Shown in pieces: positions 33,387 to 42,121 of a DNA stretch of 64,000 bases (position 1 is the stretch's first letter; every line of letters starts with the position of its first letter). Under the pieces are notes generated by a model that saw only the letters and a list, made by a program, of their open reading frames with translations, did no database searches and was not told the DNA's origin. The DNA lies in contig NZ_FNNN01000016.1 of the NCBI RefSeq assembly GCF_900106755.1, positions 88,517 through 152,516 on the forward strand, read 5' to 3'. The position numbers and the translations under genes were made by a program. Source of the DNA: Bacteroides faecis MAJ27. GTDB lineage: Bacteria > Bacteroidota > Bacteroidia > Bacteroidales > Bacteroidaceae.

Positions 33387-34655
33387 TCATCTTATTTTTA
33401 ATGTAATAATCGTTATCGCTGCCAATACAATGGTTACAATCCAGAAACGGACGGTAATCTTTGATTCGTGGAACAGCTGGTCGGGTTTCGTGAATTTTAC
33501 GGTACATCCCGGTTCTACCAGACTCATGGAAGTACGGAAATGATCGTGTATCGGAGTCCGTTTGAACAGCCGCTGTTTCACTCCTTTCCGTTTTCCTATC
33601 TTATAGTAGAAGCGTTGCAGTATGACCGACAGGTTCTCTACCAGGAACACGCCACAGAGAATCGGTATCAGCAGTTCTTTGTGGATGATAATAGCAAAAA
33701 CGGCAATAATACCACCGATGGTCAGACTACCTGTGTCTCCCATGAATACTTGTGCCGGATAGGCATTGTACCATAAGAAACCGATCAACGCACCGATAAA
33801 TGCGCAAATGTAAATTACCAGTTCTTCCGATCCCGGAATGTACATGATATTCAAGTAACTGGCAAACTCGATGTGCGACGATACATAGGCAAGTACTCCC
33901 AGTGTGGCACCGATGATGGCGGAGTTTCCGGCTGCCATGCCGTCCATTCCGTCGTTGAGGTTAGCACCATTCGATACGGCAGTTACAACGAAAATCGTGA
34001 TAATCACGAACAGTATCCATCCGGCTGTCTGTGCATGTTCGCCCATAAAACCGACCAGATCGGCATAATCTAAGTTATTGCTTTTGAAGAAAGGGATAGT
34101 GGTTTGGGTTGATTTTAAATCATTCGTTCCGTGGATCACTTCCATTTCCTGTCCCGGCGTATGAACTTCGATGTTCTCGCGGATGACTACATCCGGGCTT
34201 AGATACAGAGTCAGTCCTACAATCAGTCCCAGACCGACCTGACCAATGATCTTGAATTTGCCGTGCAAACCTTCCTTGTCTTTCTTGAATATTTTGATGT
34301 AATCGTCGGCAAAACCGAGTGATCCCAGCCATACGGTGGTTATCAGCATCAATATCATATATATATTGTCCAGCTTTCCCAATAGCAGGCATGGTATGAG
34401 GATGGCTACGATAATGATAACCCCTCCCATACTTGGCACACCCACTTTGTTGACGCCAAACGGATCGGTCTTGGCATCACGCTGTGTTTCCGTGATTTGC
34501 TTCTTTTTCAGCAGATTGATGAATTTATCTCCCCAGATGCTTGATATAAGCAATGCGAGGATAACAGCCATCAAAGCACGGAATGAGGTGTAACCGAACA
34601 TTCCCGCTCCGGGAAAATTGAGCTTATGCAGCCATTCAAACAGATAATATAACAT
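33387..34655 (-). CDS. mraY: Phospho-N-acetylmuramoyl-pentapeptide transferase
   Basis: The polytopic membrane enzyme that makes lipid I from UDP-MurNAc-pentapeptide and undecaprenyl phosphate. The 422 residues have about ten transmembrane segments, the substrate loop VGVPSMGGVII, FADDYIKI, the catalytic aspartates in NLNDGMDGMAAG and the MGDTGSLTIGG motif. The protein is about 60 residues longer than the E. coli form, because of an insertion around residues 160-210 (VHTPGQEMEVIHGTNDLKS), usual in Bacteroidetes. Confidence 0.96.
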   Translation of the reverse strand: MLYYLFEWLHKLNFPGAGMFGYTSFRALMAVILALLISSIWGDKFINLLKKKQITETQRDAKTDPFGVNKVGVPSMGGVIIIVAILIPCLLLGKLDNIYMILMLITTVWLGSLGFADDYIKIFKKDKEGLHGKFKIIGQVGLGLIVGLTLYLSPDVVIRENIEVHTPGQEMEVIHGTNDLKSTQTTIPFFKSNNLDYADLVGFMGEHAQTAGWILFVIITIFVVTAVSNGANLNDGMDGMAAGNSAIIGATLGVLAYVSSHIEFASYLNIMYIPGSEELVIYICAFIGALIGFLWYNAYPAQVFMGDTGSLTIGGIIAVFAIIIHKELLIPILCGVFLVENLSVILQRFYYKIGKRKGVKQRLFKRTPIHDHFRTSMSLVEPGCTVKFTKPDQLFHESKITVRFWIVTIVLAAITIITLKIR

Positions 34656-34752
34656 CTCTTTTCTCTTTACAATTTAGTGTCTGCAATTTACAGTCTCTTA
34701 TTGATGCCCCACGCCTGATAAGGAGCTGTCCGTTGCAAATTATTATAGGTTG

Positions 34753-36201
34753 TCAATTAAATATTTCTTTCAAAACTTCTTTGTCATCGAAGTGATGTTT
34801 CACTCCTCTGATCTCCTGGTAATTTTCGTGCCCCTTTCCGGCTACGAGGATTACATCTCCTTTCTCTGCAAGCATGCAAGCTGTACGGATTGCTTCTTTG
34901 CGGTCGGCGATACTAAGCGTTTTTCTCATATCTTCCGCATCCAGTCCGGCAAGCATATCGTTGATGATGTCTTGTGGCTCTTCAAAGCGGGGATTATCCG
35001 ATGTTATAATTACCCGGTCGCTGGCTTTCGCTGCTTCTTTCGCCATGATAGGGCGTTTTCCCTTATCACGGTTGCCGCCGGCACCTACTACGGTGATCAC
35101 TTTACCTTTGCCTTCGAGTACTCCGTGAATGGCATTCAATACGTTAATCAGTGCATCCGGCGTATGTGCATAGTCAACGATTGCTGTCACTCCTTTCGGA
35201 GAACGGATGGCATCGAAACGTCCGGCTACCGGATGGAGTGTACTAAGTGCTATGAGTACCTCTTCCTCTTTTTTGCCTAATAATACGGCTGCTCCGAACA
35301 CTGCCAGCAGGTTGGAGGCATTGAACTTGCCGATAAACTGAACGGCTAGTTCATGTTTGTTGAAATCGAGCAGCATCCCTTCAAAATGGGACTCAATGAC
35401 CCGTCCTTTGAAGTCGCTGAGGCTTCTTAACGAATAGGTGTAAACCTTGGAACGTGTGTTCTGTGTCATCACCAGTCCATTCTTGTCGTCAAGGTTGGTG
35501 AGACTGAAAGCGTTTTTAGGCATATCGTCGAAGAACTTTTTCTTTGCCTTGAGATAGTTCTCTACGGTTTTATGATAATCAAGATGGTCGCGGGTCAGGT
35601 TTGTGAAAATCCCTCCTGCAAACTTTAATCCGCTGATACGTTTCTGAGCGATGGAATGAGAGCTGACTTCCATAAAGACGTACTTGCATCCTTCATCTGC
35701 CATTTGACCCAATAAACGGTTTAGCGTGATAGGGTCGGGGGTTGTATGCTCTGTCGGAATCGGCTGGTCGTCGATATAGTTGCAGACAGTAGAGATTAAC
35801 CCCACTTTATAACCGAAGTAGCGGAATGTATTATATAATAAGGTGGCAATGGTTGTTTTACCATTTGTTCCCGTGACACCGACCAGTTCGAATTGTTCTG
35901 TCGGATTTCCATAGAATGTCGTAGCAATCTTTCCTACTGCATCTTCGCTGTCTTTCACCTGAATATAGGTGATTCCTGCTACGGGCTCCTCCGGAAGGTC
36001 TTCACAAAGGATGGCAGTGGCTCCTTTCTGAATGGCGGCGGGAATATAGGCATGGCCATCGGTCTGCGTGCCACGCATCGCCATAAATAGTTGGCCGGCT
36101 TCCACCAGACGGGAGTCAATGTTGACTCCGGTGATTTCTATCTTTGAATCTCCGGTCACTTGCACCGGCTGGATTGCTTTCAGTAACTCGTTTAATAACA
36201 T
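34753..36201 (-). CDS. murE: UDP-MurNAc-tripeptide synthetase MurE (meso-DAP type)
   Basis: Adds the third residue to the peptidoglycan precursor. The 482 residues include VTGTNGKTTIATL (ATP loop), the Mur-family HTTPDPITLNRLL and TRDHLDYHKT. The specificity loop reads SDNPRFEEP: DNPR is the signature of enzymes that add meso-diaminopimelate rather than lysine, which fits Bacteroides peptidoglycan. It lies 24 bp after ftsI. murF is not in this cluster. Confidence 0.97.
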   Translation of the reverse strand: MLLNELLKAIQPVQVTGDSKIEITGVNIDSRLVEAGQLFMAMRGTQTDGHAYIPAAIQKGATAILCEDLPEEPVAGITYIQVKDSEDAVGKIATTFYGNPTEQFELVGVTGTNGKTTIATLLYNTFRYFGYKVGLISTVCNYIDDQPIPTEHTTPDPITLNRLLGQMADEGCKYVFMEVSSHSIAQKRISGLKFAGGIFTNLTRDHLDYHKTVENYLKAKKKFFDDMPKNAFSLTNLDDKNGLVMTQNTRSKVYTYSLRSLSDFKGRVIESHFEGMLLDFNKHELAVQFIGKFNASNLLAVFGAAVLLGKKEEEVLIALSTLHPVAGRFDAIRSPKGVTAIVDYAHTPDALINVLNAIHGVLEGKGKVITVVGAGGNRDKGKRPIMAKEAAKASDRVIITSDNPRFEEPQDIINDMLAGLDAEDMRKTLSIADRKEAIRTACMLAEKGDVILVAGKGHENYQEIRGVKHHFDDKEVLKEIFN

Positions 36202-36224
36202 ATCTGTCCTACTTAATTTAATTC

Positions 36225-38375
36225 TTAATGCATCGTAAGCGTAATCGTTTGCCCCTTCTTAACGACACTGCCGTTGGCTATCGACTGGCTTTTTACTTTC
36301 CCGACTCCCACCAGATTGACTTTCAATCCTTTACTTTCCAATAGATAAACAGCATCTTTTGCTCCCATACCTACGACGCTCGGTACGAAGTTCTGCATGA
36401 TACCCCGGCTCTCAAGAACCACAGCTTGAGGAGCGGGATGAGTGCTTCCCCATACTTCTTTCCCCGAGTCGGTGATTTTTCCCTGTATCTTTATATTCAG
36501 TTCTTCCAGTACCCGTTGCGTTTCCCTCATTTCTCCCGCCTTGACGTTCGGGATGACAACCGTATTTGTATCAATGGCGCTGGTGAGCGGTAAGCGCAGG
36601 TCTTTTGCATAGACTCTTTCTGCAATCTTACTGAATACGCTACCCGCCATCAAACCTCCCGAAGCAGGCAGACCGGGTTTCTGGATAGAGACAATCATAC
36701 TGTATTTAGGCTTTTCCGACGGGAAGTATCCGCAGAAACTGACGAGATAATTGGTTCTTCCCGTCTTATATCCCGCTGCTCCCTGCGAAATCTGTGCGGT
36801 TCCGGTTTTACCGGAAACATGGAACTGCTTGCTTCCCGCGGGTTTGGCGAGTCCTTCGCCTACTACTTTCCGTAGGATTTCCCGTATCTGTGCCAACGTT
36901 TTGTCCGAACAGATTTTCGGATTGATAACCTCGGTCGGGTATTCCTTTACCACTTCTCCGTCTCTGACAGCGGCTCTTACAAACTTCGGACGAATGGATA
37001 CTCCGTTGTTGGCAATCGCATTGTAGAATGTCAGAATATTGATCGGCGGAACCTGAGTTTCATAACCGATACTCATCCACGGCAATGTCGTTTTCGAAAA
37101 ATAGCGTTCTTTCGGACCGCGAATGTTCGGCTTTCCTTCTCCTGATATTTGCAGGTGGAGAGGTTGGTCAATGCTCATCCGTTTCAGTCCGTCTACAAAT
37201 TTCTGCGGGTTACTTCCATAAAAGTTTTCAATGATGCTGGAAGTTCCTACATTGGATGATACTCCCAGAATCTCGGTAACAGTCAGTTTGCCATATCCTC
37301 CGCGATGCCAGTTGTGGTCTTTCATGACACGACCGTGCATCGGCTTTTGTCCGTTGCCGGTGTCTACGATATAGTCCGGAGTGATTTTTCCGTCCTCCAG
37401 AGCTACCATGATAGATGCCGTCTTGAAAGTGGATCCCGGCTCAAGCATATCACTGATTGCATTATTGCGTACCTCGTAATATTCGCCGTCTCTGCCTTGG
37501 GTCATATTAACGATGGCTTTTACCTCTCCGGTTGTTACTTCCATCAATACGACTACACCTACGGTAGCATTCAGCTCTTTCAGTTTGTCTACCAATGCTT
37601 TTTCGCAAATATCCTGCATGCCTACATCGATAGTAGTGATCAGATCGCAGCCGTCGATAGGGGCGACATCGACAATATTCAGGTATTTGTTCATTACTTT
37701 CTGGCGGTGAGTCAGCCCGTCACGTCCTTTCAGAATCGTATCGAATGCAAGTTCTATACCGTTCTTGGCTCCTTGAGCTGTATCAGCATATACATCTCCC
37801 AAGGTGCGGGCTGCCAATGAGCCGAAAGGTTTCTTGCGCTGATTGTATGCCAGTTCCTTGAATCCTCCTTTATAACGGTTCAGACAGAAAACAGGCAGAC
37901 GTTTCACCTCTTTATATTGTATATAGGAGATACGCTTCGGATAAATCAGGTAGTTACGGCTTTTTGCCTGTCGTCCTTTCTGAAGGTGCGCCTTGAATTG
38001 TGCCGCACTCTTATCAGGGAATATCTTGTGGAGTCCGATACAGATCGAATCCATATTTGCTTTGAGGATGGAATCCCGGCGTGCCTGATCCTTCTTTCTT
38101 CTTTTTTCGTCCTTTTCACCGGACATAAAGTCCATGTAGATTCTGTATTCAGGCAGTGAACTGGCCATTAGTTTACCGTCAGAAGAAATAATGTTTCCAC
38201 GGTTAGGCTTCACCGTTACGTTTTCTTTTACGAAACGATCGGCTACATCCTGCCAGTACTGCCGTTCGGCAAACATGGTCACGCCTGCCTTAACGACAAT
38301 TGCTACTCCTATCAATGCCATTATCAGAATGACAAAGAAGTAACGGGTCATTATATTTTTCTTATTTACTGCCAC
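36225..38375 (-). CDS. ftsI: Division transpeptidase FtsI/PBP3 with PASTA domain
   Basis: A class B penicillin-binding protein that crosslinks septal peptidoglycan. The 716 residues begin with a short cytoplasmic part and one membrane helix (YFFVILIMALIGVAIVVKAG), then a pedestal domain, then the transpeptidase with the serine motif GSTFK (Ser315, Lys318), SSN in GVSSNVGTS and KTGTA. The C-terminus carries a PASTA-like domain (VPSVVGMGAKDAVYLLESKG), common in Bacteroidetes and Gram-positive forms and absent from E. coli FtsI. It lies between ftsL and murE. Confidence 0.95.
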   Translation of the reverse strand: MAVNKKNIMTRYFFVILIMALIGVAIVVKAGVTMFAERQYWQDVADRFVKENVTVKPNRGNIISSDGKLMASSLPEYRIYMDFMSGEKDEKRRKKDQARRDSILKANMDSICIGLHKIFPDKSAAQFKAHLQKGRQAKSRNYLIYPKRISYIQYKEVKRLPVFCLNRYKGGFKELAYNQRKKPFGSLAARTLGDVYADTAQGAKNGIELAFDTILKGRDGLTHRQKVMNKYLNIVDVAPIDGCDLITTIDVGMQDICEKALVDKLKELNATVGVVVLMEVTTGEVKAIVNMTQGRDGEYYEVRNNAISDMLEPGSTFKTASIMVALEDGKITPDYIVDTGNGQKPMHGRVMKDHNWHRGGYGKLTVTEILGVSSNVGTSSIIENFYGSNPQKFVDGLKRMSIDQPLHLQISGEGKPNIRGPKERYFSKTTLPWMSIGYETQVPPINILTFYNAIANNGVSIRPKFVRAAVRDGEVVKEYPTEVINPKICSDKTLAQIREILRKVVGEGLAKPAGSKQFHVSGKTGTAQISQGAAGYKTGRTNYLVSFCGYFPSEKPKYSMIVSIQKPGLPASGGLMAGSVFSKIAERVYAKDLRLPLTSAIDTNTVVIPNVKAGEMRETQRVLEELNIKIQGKITDSGKEVWGSTHPAPQAVVLESRGIMQNFVPSVVGMGAKDAVYLLESKGLKVNLVGVGKVKSQSIANGSVVKKGQTITLTMH

Positions 38376-38411
38376 AGTGCTTATTCTCTTTTAAAACTCC
38401 CAACTCATACC

Positions 38412-38768
38412 TTATTTAATAAGATAAGGCGGATTGGTGGAAGTCTGCAAATCACTTTCCTTGTTTGATATATATTCCTCGATACGTGACTGACGGCTTT
38501 TCTCCATCAGCTCCGAACTACGGGTCAGCGCATCGTATTTAATGTCAATTAATTCTTTTTTCAGCCGGTCTATTTCAATCTGTTGTTGCTGGCTGGCATA
38601 ACGGTTGTGGATATAGAAGATAACGAATACCATAATCAGTACCAACAGCTTCGTCTGCCGACGGAAAAAGTCTGTGGCGAGGATATCTCCTCCCAGAATA
38701 CTTTTCAATGAGGTGCGTTTTTTCTTCTTGCCCTCTTCTGTCTTTTTGTCTACTACTTCTTCTTCCAT
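38412..38768 (-). CDS. ftsL: Cell division protein FtsL-like
   Basis: A 118-residue bitopic membrane protein. A basic cytoplasmic start (EEGKKKKRTSLKSI) precedes one hydrophobic helix (LLVLIMVFVIFYIHN) and a periplasmic coiled coil (QQQQIEIDRLKKELIDIKYD). Sequence conservation of FtsL is low, so the call rests on topology and on its place between rsmH and ftsI. It should form the FtsQLB complex with FtsQ. Confidence 0.85.
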   Translation of the reverse strand: MEEEVVDKKTEEGKKKKRTSLKSILGGDILATDFFRRQTKLLVLIMVFVIFYIHNRYASQQQQIEIDRLKKELIDIKYDALTRSSELMEKSRQSRIEEYISNKESDLQTSTNPPYLIK

Positions 38769-38776
38769 ATCTGAGA

Positions 38777-39706
38777 CTATTTTTTCTCTGCTATTCGTAA
38801 TTTGGCACTTCTCGACCGTGGGTTTCTTTCTATCTCCGCTTCGCCGGGAACAATCACCTTATTGTTGACTAACCGGAACGGGGTTTGCAGATTCCCGAAA
38901 AAGTCGGTTTCCGCTTTGCCTTCCACGTTGCCTGTTTTCATTATATTCTTCACCATCCGGTCTTCCAGTGAATGATAAGTGATAACCACAAGGCGTCCGC
39001 CCGGTTTGAGCGCTTCGGTAGCAGCTGACAGCATTTCTTTCAGTGCTTCCATCTCCTGATTTACTTCAATGCGAAGTGCTTGAAATACTTTCGCCAATTC
39101 TTTTTTCTCCCGTTCGCGTCCGAAAAGCGGCTTGATGATTTCCAAAAATTCACCGATTGTCCGGATAGACTGTCCGTTTCTGGCTTTTACAATGACAGAT
39201 GCCAGTTTACGGCTGTTCTTCAGTTCGCCGTACAGGTAGAAAAGGTTTGCGAGCCGTTCTTCTTCGTATGTGTTGATGATGTCGGCTGCCGTGATTCCTG
39301 CACGTTTGTTCATGCGCATATCCAGTGCTCCGTCGAAACGGAAGGAGAAGCCGCGTTCGCTGTCGTCGAAATGGTGGGAGGATACGCCAAGGTCAGCCAG
39401 AATAGCGTCTACCTGCTCAATGCCATGATAACGCAGGAAATTCTGCAAATAACGAAAATTACTGCGTACAAAGGTGAAGTGGGTATCATTGACGATATTC
39501 CGTTCGGCATCCTCATCCTGGTCGAATCCCAGCAGACGTCCGCCTTCTCCAAGGCGTGAAAGAATCTCGCGCGAATGTCCCGCTCCTCCGAAGGTAACGT
39601 CTACATACGTTCCGTCCGGACGAATATTCATTCCGTCAACGCTTTCCTTTAGCAATACTGGTACGTGGTATGTCAAATCATCTTTCTCCATCTTGTCTAT
39701 TTTCAT
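38777..39706 (-). CDS. rsmH: 16S rRNA (cytosine-1402-N4) methyltransferase
   Basis: An S-adenosylmethionine-dependent methyltransferase that N4-methylates C1402 in the ribosomal P site. The 309 residues contain YVDVTFGGAGHSREIL (SAM motif), GFDQDEDA, ILADLGVSSHHFDDSERGFSFR and VITYHSLEDRMVK, all diagnostic. Its start overlaps the mraZ stop by 29 bp, or by 14 bp if the internal Met (39691) is used, so translation is probably coupled to mraZ. Confidence 0.96.
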   Translation of the reverse strand: MKIDKMEKDDLTYHVPVLLKESVDGMNIRPDGTYVDVTFGGAGHSREILSRLGEGGRLLGFDQDEDAERNIVNDTHFTFVRSNFRYLQNFLRYHGIEQVDAILADLGVSSHHFDDSERGFSFRFDGALDMRMNKRAGITAADIINTYEEERLANLFYLYGELKNSRKLASVIVKARNGQSIRTIGEFLEIIKPLFGREREKKELAKVFQALRIEVNQEMEALKEMLSAATEALKPGGRLVVITYHSLEDRMVKNIMKTGNVEGKAETDFFGNLQTPFRLVNNKVIVPGEAEIERNPRSRSAKLRIAEKK

Positions 39707-40148
39707 CGTTCATAATCTCTTCTAATGCTGCACCAAACTCTTCGGGAGACATAAACGGTTGTTCTGCCCGTTCTTTTGCCCATATCTCTATCTTGTTGTC
39801 GATGCCGATAAATCGTATATCTCCATGGATATTACAAATCTGTAAGTAACGTTTCGGGATTAGTATGCGTCCGTTGCTGTCGGGCGTAACTATTTCGACG
39901 TCACTCACAAACTGTCTGAAAATGAGCTGGTGTTTACTATTCCATTTGTTCAGCCTGCTCCGGAGTTCGTTTAACTCCTCGTTCCACACGCTCTCGGGGT
40001 ACAGTGTCAGGCAGTCTTGAAATACGTCTTTACGCATAATGAGTCTCTCTTCGGAGGCAGCTTGCAATTGCTTCCTGAAGGTGGCTGGGATGAACACTCT
40101 TCCTTTTGCGTCCGCCCTGACTTCAATATTGCCTAAAAAACGTATCAT
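39678..40148 (-). CDS. mraZ: Transcriptional regulator MraZ
   Basis: A DNA-binding protein with two SpoVT/AbrB-like domains that forms rings and represses its own operon in E. coli. The 156 residues start MIRFLGNIEVRADAKGRVFIPATFR and repeat the motif as IVTPDSNGRILIPKRYL, each ending in the family's R-x-x-I-P. It is the first gene of the dcw cluster, and the region 40174-40213 upstream carries a triplet of 10-bp-spaced repeats like the MraZ box. Confidence 0.95.
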   Translation of the reverse strand: MIRFLGNIEVRADAKGRVFIPATFRKQLQAASEERLIMRKDVFQDCLTLYPESVWNEELNELRSRLNKWNSKHQLIFRQFVSDVEIVTPDSNGRILIPKRYLQICNIHGDIRFIGIDNKIEIWAKERAEQPFMSPEEFGAALEEIMNDENRQDGER

Positions 40149-40173
40149 TTACCTTATTATAATAAAGAGACCG

Positions 40174-40213
40174 TAAAAGTAGGAAATTCCCCACAATTCC
40201 CCACAATTTTCCA
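40174..40213 (-). promoter_or_regulatory. dcw promoter overlapped by an MraZ-box-like triple repeat
   Basis: On the minus strand TGGAA, TGGGG and TGGGG start exactly 10 bp apart (40213-40209, 40203-40199, 40193-40189), each separated by AATTG. This matches the TGGGN repeats with 5-bp spacers bound by MraZ. A -7-like TACTTTTA at 40181-40174 follows, with an ATTG about 22 bp upstream, so bound MraZ would cover the promoter. Confidence 0.75.
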
Positions 40214-40410
40214 TAAAAATCTTTTAGAGAAGTTTTCAACCGATTGTTAAATGCTTATTTACTTGAAAAAGATGTGGTTTGGGAAATGCTTTATTAGTGG
40301 GGAAAACAGGAAAGATGCTATGCTTTTTTGTTTGTATTGAGGAAGAGTCTTTTTTTATTGAGCGGGAGTTTTTTTCTTTCGTAAGGGAGGGGGCATGCAG
40401 AATAGATTAG

Positions 40411-40447
40411 CAAAAAAAGGCAGAAGAGATTGTAACTCTTCTGCCTT
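40411..40447 (-). terminator. Terminator of the ECF sigma factor gene
   Basis: A perfect 12-bp stem (AAGGCAGAAGAG at 40417-40428 with 40436-40447) and 7-nt loop are followed on the minus strand by seven T. It lies 70 bp past the sigma gene stop and insulates it from the dcw promoter. Confidence 0.9.
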
Positions 40448-40516
40448 AAACTAATACAATTAAAAATCTGCACTAAAATATCTAATTTGGAATTGATAAA
40501 TAATATAGTTAAAGGT

Positions 40517-41020
40517 TTAGCGAAAATCTTTCAGTTCTTCCTGCAGTTTCTGGCGGGTGAAGAAGATACGGCTTTTCACGGTGCCTAGCGGGAGGTTCAG
40601 CTTTTCGGCAATTTCGCGGTATTTGAAGCCGGAAACGTGCATAGCGAACGGAACTCTGTATTCTTTAGGGAGTGCATTGACTACCCGGTGCATCTCTTTC
40701 AGGTCGTACGTTCTTTCCGTACTTTCAAAACCGGCATCCTGCGGTAAATTCAGATGATAAAGATTATCTGTCTGATCAATGAATGTCTGGTCGCGAACTA
40801 CTTTACGGTAATTGTTGATGAAGATATTGCGCATAATGGTATACATCCATCCTTTAAAATTTGTGTCGGGCATATATTTGTCCTCGTTATCTAATGCTTT
40901 GAGTGATGTCTCCTGCAACAAATCGTTTGCTTCTTCGCGGTCGGTTGTCAGTTTGTATGCGAAACGGAGCAGTTCTTCCTGTACTCCTACTAAATCTTTT
41001 CTGAAGCTTAAACTTTTCAT
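40517..41020 (-). CDS. ECF-type RNA polymerase sigma factor
   Basis: A 167-residue sigma-70 family protein with region 2 (ELLRFAYKLTTDREEANDLLQETSLKALDN in pieces, then FKGWMYTIMRNIFINNYRK) and region 4 (LPKEYRVPFAMHVSGFKYREIAEKL, then GTVKSRIFFTRQKL). There is no anti-sigma gene next to it, unlike most Bacteroides ECF factors. I start at ATG 41020 (MKSLSFRKDL); the upstream frame lacks conservation signs. A near-consensus TAAACTTG lies about 40 bp upstream. The stand-alone form is widely conserved in Bacteroides, and its regulon is not evident here. Confidence 0.9.
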   Translation of the reverse strand: MKSLSFRKDLVGVQEELLRFAYKLTTDREEANDLLQETSLKALDNEDKYMPDTNFKGWMYTIMRNIFINNYRKVVRDQTFIDQTDNLYHLNLPQDAGFESTERTYDLKEMHRVVNALPKEYRVPFAMHVSGFKYREIAEKLNLPLGTVKSRIFFTRQKLQEELKDFR

Positions 41021-41222
41021 ATACGTTGCTTTTAAAAAGTGAATATTCGTTTGTTTTTTTCGGTGATGCAAGTTTACGGCATTTTTGAGAATGGAATAGG
41101 GGATGAACCGACAAAATTTAGGGGAAAAACTATCAGCGGATAGTTTTTAGGTTATATTTGATAGTTTTTGGGTGTCCTTTTTTCAGGTTGAGAACTTAAA
41201 TCCTGCATTTTCTGCCAAATTA

Positions 41223-41254
41223 TTGCGATTAATAAAAAAGAACCGTTAATTTTG
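41223..41254 (+). promoter_or_regulatory. Promoter of glsA-glsB
   Basis: TTG at 41223-41225 and TAATTTTG at 41247-41254 are 21 bp apart, matching the Bacteroides consensus. Transcription should begin near 41261, which rules out the in-frame TTG at 41252 as a start and supports ATG 41279. Confidence 0.8.
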
Positions 41255-41278
41255 TGGCATCATTTTTATTTGAAAAGA

Positions 41279-42097
41279 ATGACTGATGACTCTTTATTTT
41301 TAATCGATGTCGATAAGATACTTCGGACGAAAGCTCCGAAGCAATATAAGTACATCCCTAAGTTTGTGGTTTCTTATTTGAAGAAAATTGTTCATCAGGA
41401 CGAGATTAATGTGTTCCTGAATGAATCGAAAGATAAACTGGGAGTGGATTTCCTTGAGGCATGCATGGAGTTCCTTGATGCGAAGGTGGAGGTGAAAGGT
41501 CTTGAGAACCTGCCTGTAGACGGTTTGTATACCTTTGTGTCCAATCATCCGCTGGGAGGGCAGGATGGAGTAGCACTCGGCTATGTGCTGGGACGCCATT
41601 ATAATGGGAAAGTAAAGTATCTGGTGAATGACCTGCTGATGAATTTGCGTGGTTTGGCTCCTCTTTGTGTTCCTATTAATAAGACGGGAAAGCAGGCAAA
41701 AGACTTTCCTAAGATGGTGGAAGCCGGATTTCAGTCTGACGACCAGATGATCATGTTTCCTGCGGGGCTTTGCTCGCGGCGTCAGAACGGAGTGATCCGG
41801 GATCTGGAATGGAAGAAAACATTCATTATAAAAAGCATACAGGCGAAGCGAGACGTAGTTCCCGTGCATTTTGGCGGCAGAAACTCTGATTTCTTCTACA
41901 ATCTGGCGAATGTTTGTAAGGCATTGGGTATTAAATTCAATATCGCTATGCTGTATCTGGCGGATGAGATGTTTAAGAACCGTCACAAAACCTTTACTGT
42001 CACTTTTGGTAAACCGATTCCCTGGCAGACTTTCGATAAGTCGAAGACTCCTGCTCAGTGGGCGGAGTATGTGAAGGACATTGTATATAAACTGTAA
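41279..42097 (+). CDS. glsA: Glycine-lipid O-acyltransferase (PlsC-like)
   Basis: A 272-residue acyltransferase of the PlsC/hemolysin-linked type. The active-site box is NHPLGGQDG (the usual H-x4-D has the form HPLGGQD), and later MFPAGLCSR corresponds to the phosphate or acyl-acceptor motif. In B. thetaiotaomicron the adjacent pair glsB/glsA makes N-acyl glycine and then the O-acylated glycine lipid (commensamide); I assign the symbols because gene order, families and neighbourhood agree. No membrane helix is obvious. It lies 24 bp before glsB, in an operon. Confidence 0.82.
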   Translation: MTDDSLFLIDVDKILRTKAPKQYKYIPKFVVSYLKKIVHQDEINVFLNESKDKLGVDFLEACMEFLDAKVEVKGLENLPVDGLYTFVSNHPLGGQDGVALGYVLGRHYNGKVKYLVNDLLMNLRGLAPLCVPINKTGKQAKDFPKMVEAGFQSDDQMIMFPAGLCSRRQNGVIRDLEWKKTFIIKSIQAKRDVVPVHFGGRNSDFFYNLANVCKALGIKFNIAMLYLADEMFKNRHKTFTVTFGKPIPWQTFDKSKTPAQWAEYVKDIVYKL

Positions 42098-42121
42098 CTG
42101 ATAGAACACTATAACAAGAAT

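Noticed and set aside
40517..41071. Longer start at 41071 for the ECF sigma factor
   Set aside because: The added residues are unlike sigma region 1/2 starts and run into the likely promoter; ATG 41020 begins the conserved protein.
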